Shown here: in pieces, positions 1-5,010 of the stretch
Numbering within the stretch: position 1 is the stretch's first letter
Layout of the letters: each line of letters opens with the position of its first letter
Origin: Candidatus Poribacteria bacterium
Lineage (GTDB): Bacteria > Poribacteria > WGA-4E > WGA-3G
Length of the DNA stretch: 5,709 bases
Direction: 5' to 3'
Assembly: GCA_028818995.1 (NCBI GenBank)
Contig: JAPPMR010000017.1
Coordinates: 1 to 5,709, forward strand
The notes under the pieces: generated by a model
Databases searched by the model: none
The model's input: only the letters and a program-made list of their open reading frames with translations
What the model was told of the DNA's origin: nothing
Made by a program: the position numbers and the translations under genes

Positions 1-320
1 GCTTTGCTCAGATCGTCAGGCAATTGTGCTGAAGAAATAAAAGCAATGTCCGGTTTAAGGACGCGTTCCCCTACCTGAAAACCTGTGTCTGGAGTAACGA
101 CCTCGCCGAATTGATTCTCACGCACATACAAACCCAAGCACAGAAAAAACCTTGCACAAATTATTCCATGTTCCGCAGATGCAGCTGGCATCAGTATGAT
201 TTCTCCTTTAACGTACTCGTATCCCTCTAAATCGCTCTCAAGAAATTCCTCCAACGTCATTGAAAAGTTCTCTGGTGGATGAGATTCTTGTGCAAAATCA
301 GTAATGTCTTGTGGATTCAT
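1..320 (-). CDS. Uma2 family (DUF820) PD-(D/E)XK nuclease-like protein, copy 1, C-terminus beyond window
   Basis: The first 106 residues are visible; the rest lies beyond the left edge. The protein starts MNPQDITDFAQES and carries the family's N-terminal MTLEEFLES motif (21-29), the GYEYVKGE strand (33-40), an EHG motif (50-52), and PDIAF (90-94), whose Asp91 matches the first acidic residue of the PD-(D/E)XK site. The second catalytic segment (LAVEV in the sister genes) is outside the window. The ATG at 320 is chosen because GGAG lies 7 nt upstream (328-331). It is the last gene of the four-gene array, 38 nt after copy 2. It is nearly identical to copy 3 over residues 1-42, diverges at 43-72, then matches again at 73-94. 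Uma2 proteins are known as predicted nucleases of poorly defined role, so the biological function is unknown. Confidence 0.88.
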   Translation of the reverse strand, partial: MNPQDITDFAQESHPPENFSMTLEEFLESDLEGYEYVKGEIILMPAASAEHGIICARFFLCLGLYVRENQFGEVVTPDTGFQVGERVLKPDIAFISSAQLPDDLSK

Positions 321-385
321 TTCATTTCTCCGCAGTTTCTGTGGTATTGGCAACGTATCTATTCAAAAAGTTGTGCGACTGGACA
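220..385. repeat. 166-bp perfect direct repeat, first copy
   Basis: This stretch is identical at every base to 1438-1603, an offset of 1218 bp. It covers the first 34 codons of Uma2 copy 1, the 38-bp intergenic gap, and the last nine codons or so of Uma2 copy 2 with their stop. Mismatches bound it at 219 and 386. Similarity continues with scattered differences to about 184 on the left and 405 on the right. Coding and intergenic bases are equally conserved, which indicates recent duplication or gene conversion rather than protein-level constraint. Confidence 0.95.
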
Positions 386-928
386 GGAAAATCCTTCAAC
401 GACATCTTCTCCTGTAAGCGTGTCTTTGCGTGTGAGTGTTGTAATATCTGTTTCTGATCGAAACACCGTTACTGTTTTTCCAGTAGGTTCAATGATCCAG
501 ACAAGACGTGTTCCTGCTTCCAGATAGGCAAGAGCTTTTCCTACGACCTTAGACTGGGAATCTGTCGGGGAAACTACCTCAATTGCAAGTTCAGGAGGTA
601 TTGAAAAGATTTCACCTCGGTCATCTGGCAATCGAGCGGCAGAGATGAAAGCGACATCGGGCATCAGGACACGTTCACCAACGCGGAAACCTGTATCTGA
701 CGTATAGATACGACCCAGCTGATTTGCACGAACATGCGACTGCAAATACCATTGGACATTAGAACTAATATCACCGTGTTCTCCAGAAGTAGGTGGCATT
801 GGTATCAATTCTCCTTCAAAGTATTCATATCCTTCTATATCGCTTTCAAGAAATTCCGTTAACGTCATAGGACCTTGCGCTGGCGGAAGCATTTCTTGCG
901 AGTATTCTTGGACTTCTTGTGGGTTCAT
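359..928 (-). CDS. Uma2 family (DUF820) PD-(D/E)XK nuclease-like protein, copy 2
   Basis: This is a complete 189-residue protein, the usual Uma2 length. It has MTLTEFLESD at 21-30, GYEYFEGE at 33-40, EHG at 50-52, PDVAF at 90-94 (Asp91), LAIEV at 114-118 (Glu117), Lys131 in the following helix, and the AGTRLVWIIEP strand typical of the family's Y-x-x-G-x-x-x-x-W region. The Asp/Glu/Lys set expected of a PD-(D/E)XK fold is therefore intact and the gene looks functional. The ATG at 928 has a GGAGG 7 nt upstream (936-940). It lies 40 nt after copy 3 and 38 nt before copy 1. Its N-terminus (MNPQEVQEYSQEM) resembles copies 1 and 3. Its 3' end shares near-identical DNA with copies 3 and 4. Nuclease activity is inferred from the family; target and role are unknown. 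Confidence 0.93.
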   Translation of the reverse strand: MNPQEVQEYSQEMLPPAQGPMTLTEFLESDIEGYEYFEGELIPMPPTSGEHGDISSNVQWYLQSHVRANQLGRIYTSDTGFRVGERVLMPDVAFISAARLPDDRGEIFSIPPELAIEVVSPTDSQSKVVGKALAYLEAGTRLVWIIEPTGKTVTVFRSETDITTLTRKDTLTGEDVVEGFSCPVAQLFE

Positions 929-968
929 TTTCCTCCCTCCACATTACATAATTAGTTTACAATCTTCT

Positions 969-1538
969 CTACTCAAAAAGTTGTGCGACTGGACAAGAAA
1001 ATCCTTCAACGACACCCTCTCCTGTGAGCGTATCTTTACGCGTGAGTGTTTTTATGTCTGTTTCTGATCTATAGACCGTTACCGTTTTTCCGATAGGTTC
1101 GAGAACCCAAACTATCTGTGTGCCAGCTTCCAGATAAGCAAATACTTTTTCAATAATTCTCAGTGAAATATCTGACTTGGAAATTACCTCTACAGCAAGG
1201 TCTGGCGGTACAGGGCATGCACGACTATGATCATCAGGCAGTCTATCTTTAGAAAGGAAGGCAATATCTGGTTTCAGCACGCGTTCACCCACCTGGAAAC
1301 CCGTGTCCGGTGTTACCACTTCACCAAGTTGATGTTCTTGTATATATAAAACCAAACGTGAAAAGACCCTTGAGCAAATTAAGCCATGCTCCAATGACGC
1401 AGCTGGCATCGGTATTATTTCTCCTTTAACGTACTCATATCCCTCTAAATCGCTCTCAAGAAATTCCTCCAACGTCATTGAAAAGTTCTCTGGTGGATGA
1501 GATTCTTGTGCAAAATCAGTAATGTCTTGTGGATTCAT
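969..1538 (-). CDS. Uma2 family (DUF820) PD-(D/E)XK nuclease-like protein, copy 3
   Basis: This is a 189-residue protein from the ATG at 1538. A TTG at 1571 in the same frame would add 11 residues, but it starts only 5 nt beyond the stop of the upstream gene and has no ribosome binding site, whereas the ATG has GGAG 7 nt upstream (1546-1549). Motifs are MTLEEFLESD (21-30), EHG (50-52), PDIAF with Asp91, LAVEV with Glu117, Lys131, and the QIVWVLEP strand (141-148). The catalytic set is intact. The segment after Glu117 reads ISKSD rather than the VSPTD of copies 2 and 4. It is the closest relative of copy 1 and lies exactly one 1218-bp period away from it. It was probably co-transcribed after copy 4, 38 nt downstream of it. 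Function beyond the fold is unknown. Confidence 0.92.
   Translation of the reverse strand: MNPQDITDFAQESHPPENFSMTLEEFLESDLEGYEYVKGEIIPMPAASLEHGLICSRVFSRLVLYIQEHQLGEVVTPDTGFQVGERVLKPDIAFLSKDRLPDDHSRACPVPPDLAVEVISKSDISLRIIEKVFAYLEAGTQIVWVLEPIGKTVTVYRSETDIKTLTRKDTLTGEGVVEGFSCPVAQLFE
973..1009. repeat. 37-bp gene-end repeat (also at 1581-1617 and 363-399)
   Basis: The 3' ends of Uma2 copies 3 and 4 are identical over 37 bp (973-1009 and 1581-1617). Copy 2 has the same stretch at 363-399 with one difference, at 386. A second identical block between copies 3 and 4 follows at 1042-1073 and 1650-1681. These encode the shared C-terminal tail ending SCPVAQLFE. Confidence 0.9.
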
Positions 1539-1603
1539 TTCATTTCTCCGCAGTTTCTGTGGTATTGGCAACGTATCTATTCAAAAAGTTGTGCGACTGG
1601 ACA
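1438..1603. repeat. 166-bp perfect direct repeat, second copy
   Basis: This is the partner of 220-385. It spans the start of Uma2 copy 3, the 38-bp gap and the 3' end of Uma2 copy 4. Recombination between the two would delete or duplicate a 1218-bp unit and leave intact reading frames on both sides, because the repeat covers equivalent gene positions. Confidence 0.95.
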
Positions 1604-2149
1604 AGAAAATCCTTCAATAACATCCTCCCCTGTGAGCATATCATTACGAGTGAGTGTTTTTATGTCTGTTTCTGATCTATATACCGTTACCGTTTTTCCA
1701 ATAGGTTCTATAATCCAAACCAGACGAGTGCCAGCGTTCAGATAAGCGAATGCCTTTTCAGCGATATTATACTGAGGATCTGTGGGAGAAACCACTTCTA
1801 CTGCGAGATCTGGAGGTATTGGAGATCCTTGGCGCCTGTTTTCAGGCAGCCGTTCTGTTGAAACGAACGCAATATCAGGTTTCACCAATCTGTCACCTAA
1901 CTTAAAAGTTGTATCTGCGGGGTACAGGCGACCTAACTGTTTTTCACGAACATAAGTACCTAAAGGTAAAATAAGGCTCATGCTTATCTCACCATGCTCC
2001 ATCGTAGGTGGGGACATCGGTACTAATTCTCCTTTAACGTATTCATATCCTTCTATGTCATTTTGGAGGAATTCTTCCAATGTCATATCGGTTTTTATGG
2101 GCGTGAGGGATATCTCTGCCTGTTCATAGCCATTTTTGGGAATGTTCAC
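1577..2149 (-). CDS. Uma2 family (DUF820) PD-(D/E)XK nuclease-like protein, copy 4 (first gene of array)
   Basis: This 190-residue protein has a GTG start at 2149, chosen because a strong AAGGAGG ribosome binding site (2158-2164) sits 8 nt upstream. The family motifs are MTLEEFLQND (22-31), GYEYVKGE (34-41), EHG (51-53), PDIAF with Asp92, LAVEV with Glu118, Lys132 and RLVWIIEP. Its first 20 residues (MNIPKNGYEQ...) are unlike the MNPQ start shared by copies 1-3, but its last 40 or so residues are almost the same as theirs. It is the promoter-proximal gene of the minus-strand array and diverges from the XRE-metallohydrolase gene across a 95-bp gap. I saw no convincing -35/-10 pair for it on the minus strand. 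The fold is confidently assigned; substrate and role are unknown. Confidence 0.93.
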   Translation of the reverse strand: MNIPKNGYEQAEISLTPIKTDMTLEEFLQNDIEGYEYVKGELVPMSPPTMEHGEISMSLILPLGTYVREKQLGRLYPADTTFKLGDRLVKPDIAFVSTERLPENRRQGSPIPPDLAVEVVSPTDPQYNIAEKAFAYLNAGTRLVWIIEPIGKTVTVYRSETDIKTLTRNDMLTGEDVIEGFSCPVAQLFE

Positions 2150-2157
2150 AAGATTCT

Positions 2158-2164
2158 CCTCCTT
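2158..2164 (-). promoter_or_regulatory. Ribosome binding site for the GTG-started Uma2 copy 4
   Basis: On the minus strand this reads AAGGAGG, 8 nt before the GTG at 2149. It is a near-perfect Shine-Dalgarno sequence and is what fixes the non-ATG start of this gene. Confidence 0.8.
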
Positions 2165-2182
2165 CCATTTTCCTATTTTGAA

Positions 2183-2209
2183 TTGCTATATACCGATTTT
2201 TTTGCTATA
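2183..2209. repeat. Direct repeat TTGCTATA overlapping the -35 and -10 elements (possible operator)
   Basis: TTGCTATA occurs at 2183-2190 and again at 2202-2209, starts 19 bp apart, one copy covering the -35 and the other the -10. The gene just downstream begins with an XRE-type DNA-binding domain, so this could be a site for autoregulation. In an AT-rich promoter, such a repeat could also be chance. Confidence 0.3.
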
Positions 2210-2211
2210 AT
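2183..2211 (+). promoter_or_regulatory. Predicted sigma70-type promoter for the XRE-metallohydrolase gene
   Basis: TATAAT at 2206-2211 is a perfect -10 hexamer, preceded by TG one base upstream (extended -10, TGCTATAAT). A 17-bp spacer separates it from TTGCTA (2183-2188), which matches four of six bases of the -35 consensus. Transcription would start near 2218, leaving a leader of about 27 nt that contains AAAGGAG at 2229-2235, 9 nt before the ATG at 2245. The consensus is for Proteobacteria and Firmicutes and may not fit this host exactly. Confidence 0.65.
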
Positions 2212-2244
2212 TTCTCTAACTCTACAATAAAGGAGAACACACTC

Positions 2245-3087
2245 ATGGCATACGCACTTGAAGACGAATTTGGTGACATTATTGGTAAAGCCCGACGGGG
2301 ACAAAACATGTCACAGGGTGAAACAGCCGCAGCCGCTGGAATCACGGAATCCGATTTGTCACGTATGGAACAGTATACCTTAAAACCGACAGAAGCGCAA
2401 GTCTATAAACTTGCTGAAGTCCTTAATTTAGATGGAGCAAAACTACTTGCAATTGCGGAAGAACAGTGGGAACCTAATCCTGTTCAGCAATCTGATGATG
2501 CAAGCCTTGATATAATAACAGTAAGTGCGCCTGTTGGTGGATGGCCAGTCAACGCCTACCTTTTAATATGCAAAGCTACAGATGAAGCCGCAATCATTGA
2601 CACCGCAGCACACCCCGACCTTATTTTACAACAACTTGATACACATAAAGTTAACCCGACTGCTATTCTATTGACTCATTCACATAAAGACCACACCGAT
2701 GGGTTACCTCAACTTGAAAACGCTACAGGATGTCAAGCGTATATCCATAAGAATGAACCGAAACCTCGTAGTGCAGGCAAATTGCGTGAACTTGTGCATT
2801 CGGATGTTGTGGAAATTGGTGCGCTTATGGTGACTGTGCTTGATACGCCTGGACATACCCCTGGTGGATGTAGTTTTCTAACACAAACAGCTGCTTTCGT
2901 CGGAGATGCAATTTTTGCTGGTTCAGTTGGCGGACCGAATATCTCTTATCAAGATGAAATAAACAGTGTCCGCGATAATCTACTCTCACTTCCAGATGAT
3001 GTGAGGCTTTTCCCCGGTCACGGTCCTGCGACAACTGTTGGCGAAGAGAAACTACACAACCCATTTTTTAGGTTTACGCCGCTGTAA
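2245..3087 (+). CDS. XRE-type helix-turn-helix fused to MBL-fold metallo-hydrolase (glyoxalase II-like)
   Basis: This 280-residue protein has two domains. Residues 12-70 form an XRE/Cro-like helix-turn-helix: SQGETAAAAGITESDLSRME (23-42) is the recognition region, followed by the usual LAEVLNLD. Residues 88-280 are a metallo-beta-lactamase fold with all expected metal ligands: THSHKDH (His145, His147, Asp149, His150), His204 in TPGHTPGG, Asp221 in FVGDAIF and His259 in FPGHGP. The ending GHGPATTVGEEKLHNPF resembles the YcbL/GloC subgroup of type II glyoxalases, so thioester hydrolysis is a reasonable guess, but the substrate is unproven. AAAGGAG lies 9 nt before the ATG. No signal peptide is present, so it should be cytoplasmic. 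It is divergent from the Uma2 array and 40 nt ahead of the permease genes, probably their operon leader. The HTH may regulate this transcript or may only mediate dimerisation. Confidence 0.92.
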   Translation: MAYALEDEFGDIIGKARRGQNMSQGETAAAAGITESDLSRMEQYTLKPTEAQVYKLAEVLNLDGAKLLAIAEEQWEPNPVQQSDDASLDIITVSAPVGGWPVNAYLLICKATDEAAIIDTAAHPDLILQQLDTHKVNPTAILLTHSHKDHTDGLPQLENATGCQAYIHKNEPKPRSAGKLRELVHSDVVEIGALMVTVLDTPGHTPGGCSFLTQTAAFVGDAIFAGSVGGPNISYQDEINSVRDNLLSLPDDVRLFPGHGPATTVGEEKLHNPFFRFTPL

Positions 3088-3115
3088 AGATTTATGTTTC
3101 TTATCTGTGCCGTGT

Positions 3116-3119
3116 GAGG
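3116..3119 (+). promoter_or_regulatory. Ribosome binding site supporting the TTG start of the DppB-type permease
   Basis: GAGG sits 8 nt before the TTG at 3128. An in-frame TGA at 3122-3124 rules out any earlier start, and starting later would remove the first membrane helix, so TTG with this site is the best choice. Confidence 0.6.
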
Positions 3120-3127
3120 CTTGAATA

Positions 3128-4150
3128 TTGCTCTCGTATTTAGTCCAACGTTTTCTCTCCATTGGCTTGTCCCTTCTTGGAGTGTCTCTCCTTGTATTCT
3201 TGATGGTTCATCTGATTCCTGGTGATGCAGCCCTCACCATTGCGGGCGAACGCGCCACTGAGGAAGTGCTTACCCAACTCCGAGAGGATATGGGACTTGA
3301 CAAGCCACTATATCATCAATACGCGAAATATCTTTGGGGCCTCGCACGTCTTGACTTAGGACACTCCTTTAAAACAAAGCAGCCCGTTTTAGAAGAAATC
3401 AAACGTTATTTTCCCGCCACTGCTGAATTAACCCTCGCAGCGATGGCATTCTCCATATTTTTTGGCATAGCGGCAGGTATCATTGCGGCTGTCTATCGCG
3501 GTAAATTTTGGGATTATATCTCAATGTCTACATCCCTCGCTGGTATCTCAATGCCGATTTTCTGGCTTGGGTTGATGCTCATTCTACTTTTTTCTTATTA
3601 TTTGAAAATATTACCCGCCACGGGACGTTTAGATACGATTTTGAGTTTGGATATTGAATCCCGTACCGGTTTTTACTTGATTGACACACTCCTTGCAAAG
3701 AATTTCGCTGCATTTAAAGATGCAATTGCACACCTTATACTTCCCGCAATTACTTTAGGTACAATTCCGTTAGCTATTATTGCACGAATGACGCGTTCAA
3801 GTCTACTTGAAGTGTTAAATCAACCATACATTACCACTGCCTATGCCAAAGGCTTGTCGAAATGGAGAGTTATTATTAAACATGCGCTGAAAAATAGCAT
3901 GGTTCCTGTTTTGACTATAATAGGTCTTGAATTCGGATACCTGATGGGCGGAGCGATTCTAACTGAACATATTTTTTCGTGGCCGGGACTCGGTTCATGG
4001 TTGCGCGATGCTGTTGAAGCACGTGATGTTCGCGCTGTCCAAGGCGGTGTGCTTTTCGTTTCTGCACTCTTTATGTTTGTTAACCTCATTGTTGACCTAT
4101 TGTATGCTTACTTTGATCCGCGTATCCGAGTGGGAGACGAAGCCAAATGA
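3128..4150 (+). CDS. ABC transporter permease, DppB/OppB type (peptide/nickel family)
   Basis: This 340-residue inner-membrane protein is one half of the membrane channel of a peptide- or nickel-type ABC importer. Family landmarks run in order: YLVQRFLSIGLSLLGVSLLVF as the first helix (about 4-30), PGDAA at 31-35, MGLDKPLYHQY at 55-65, LDLGHSF at 75-81, PATAELTL at 96-103, HLILPAITLG at 202-211, the EAA coupling loop around 236-258 (AYAKGLSKWRVIIKHALKNS), WPGLGSWL at 285-292, and the terminal DPRIR at 330-334. Hydrophobic segments lie near 9-30, 100-122, 137-159, 199-220, 257-279 and 305-327, the six-helix pattern of the family. The start is TTG, forced by a stop just upstream. It follows the XRE-metallohydrolase gene by 40 nt and overlaps the next permease by 4 nt. 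The transported substrate cannot be read from the sequence. Confidence 0.95.
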   Translation: MLSYLVQRFLSIGLSLLGVSLLVFLMVHLIPGDAALTIAGERATEEVLTQLREDMGLDKPLYHQYAKYLWGLARLDLGHSFKTKQPVLEEIKRYFPATAELTLAAMAFSIFFGIAAGIIAAVYRGKFWDYISMSTSLAGISMPIFWLGLMLILLFSYYLKILPATGRLDTILSLDIESRTGFYLIDTLLAKNFAAFKDAIAHLILPAITLGTIPLAIIARMTRSSLLEVLNQPYITTAYAKGLSKWRVIIKHALKNSMVPVLTIIGLEFGYLMGGAILTEHIFSWPGLGSWLRDAVEARDVRAVQGGVLFVSALFMFVNLIVDLLYAYFDPRIRVGDEAK

Positions 4151-5001
4151 ATGACACGCCAATATCAACAGGTCAACACAATATCATTCGAAAACTTCTG
4201 CGGCACCGTTCAGCTACTATCGGTGCGTCTATAATCCTCTTTTTTGTCATCGTGGCAATCTTTGCACCGCTTATTGCAACGCATAACCCGATGAAGGCTG
4301 AGATCGCGGATCGTCTGCAAGGCAGATCTGGTGAACATTATCTTGGCACTGATGGCACTGGACGTGATGTTTTTAGCCGAATTGTTTACGGTTCCCGCAT
4401 CTCACTGAAGGTTGGATTGATTGCAATTACCTTTTCGCTTGGACTCGGTACACTTTTCGGAGCAGTTGCTGGTTATTTTGGTGGGTGGTTAGACAACGTT
4501 ATTATGCGTGTGATGGATATGATGCTTGCGATGCCAAGTATTCTACTGGCGATGGTTATTGTCACCATTTTGGGACAGAGCCTTACGAATGCGATTATTG
4601 CTGTTTCTATTGTTTATATCCCGCAATATGCACGGATTTTACGTGCCTCTGTTCTCAAAGTGCGTGAGTTAGACTATGTTACTGCCGCGAAAGTTATTGG
4701 CGCAAGCGACATTCGTATTCTGCTTACTACCGTTCTACCCAACTGCCTTGCCCCACTGATTGTTCAAGCGACTTTGGGCATCGGAGCTGCTATTTTAGAT
4801 GCGGCGGGACTCAGTTTTCTCGGACTTGGGGCGGAGGTTGGTGTGCCTGAATGGGGTGCAATGCTGAATGAAAATACGAAGTATATTCGCAAGGCACCGC
4901 TGGCTGTCACTGCTCCCGGCGTGGCAATCTTTCTCATCGTTTTAGGTTTCAATCTCCTCGGAGATGCACTACGTGACGCGCTTGACCCGCAGATAGATTG
5001 A
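4147..5001 (+). CDS. ABC transporter permease, DppC/OppC type (peptide/nickel family)
   Basis: This 284-residue partner permease is expected to form a heterodimeric channel with the DppB-type protein. Features in order: first membrane helix about 22-44 ending APLIATHNP; EHYLGTDGTGRDVFSRIVYGSR (63-84), the hallmark of this subfamily; a helix at 86-110; the EAA loop YVTAAKVIGASDIRILLTTV (177-196); LPNCLAPLIVQ (197-207); LSFLGLG (222-228); PEWGAML (234-240); and FNLLGDALRDALDP near the end. Length is normal. The ATG overlaps the upstream stop as ATGA (4147-4150), a layout that usually gives translational coupling and equal amounts of the two subunits. No ATPase or binding protein gene follows within the window; a Fic gene comes next after 9 nt. 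The substrate is unknown; dipeptides, oligopeptides and nickel are all possible. Confidence 0.95.
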   Translation: MNDTPISTGQHNIIRKLLRHRSATIGASIILFFVIVAIFAPLIATHNPMKAEIADRLQGRSGEHYLGTDGTGRDVFSRIVYGSRISLKVGLIAITFSLGLGTLFGAVAGYFGGWLDNVIMRVMDMMLAMPSILLAMVIVTILGQSLTNAIIAVSIVYIPQYARILRASVLKVRELDYVTAAKVIGASDIRILLTTVLPNCLAPLIVQATLGIGAAILDAAGLSFLGLGAEVGVPEWGAMLNENTKYIRKAPLAVTAPGVAIFLIVLGFNLLGDALRDALDPQID

Positions 5002-5010
5002 GGTAACATT

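Larger units (their letters stand above)
2150..2244. other. Divergent intergenic region between the two gene blocks
   Basis: This 95-bp AT-rich stretch separates the minus-strand Uma2 array from the plus-strand operon. It holds a clear plus-strand promoter and the ribosome binding sites of both flanking genes. I found no good minus-strand -35/-10 pair; TATATA and TATAGC occur on that strand but lack a suitable -35. The promoter of the Uma2 array therefore remains unidentified. I see no terminator or riboswitch here. Confidence 0.7.

Noticed and set aside
279..527. An 82-codon plus-strand frame, with a nearly identical twin at 1497-1745, that looks like a duplicated small gene.
   Set aside because: Both lie antisense to the Uma2 genes over the conserved repeat, so their likeness is explained by the repeat itself. 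Neither has protein-like features or a convincing ribosome binding site.
1539..1571. A longer form of Uma2 copy 3 starting at a TTG at 1571, with an 11-residue extension (MPIPQKLRRNE).
   Set aside because: The extension falls in the intergenic gap, has no Shine-Dalgarno site, and the ATG at 1538 has GGAG at ideal spacing and matches the MNPQ starts of copies 1 and 2.
1..2149. The array of repeats as an insertion sequence or other mobile element.
   Set aside because: No transposase, terminal inverted repeats or target-site duplications are visible; the repeat boundaries fall inside paralogous genes and fit tandem gene duplication.
2825..3064. A minus-strand 79-codon frame antisense to the metallo-hydrolase gene.
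   Set aside because: It is a shadow of a strongly supported gene with all metal ligands, and shows no recognisable motif.
3088..3127. A possible terminator or promoter between the metallo-hydrolase and the permease.
   Set aside because: The 40-bp gap has no GC-rich hairpin followed by a T run and no clear -35/-10 pair, so read-through is the simpler view.
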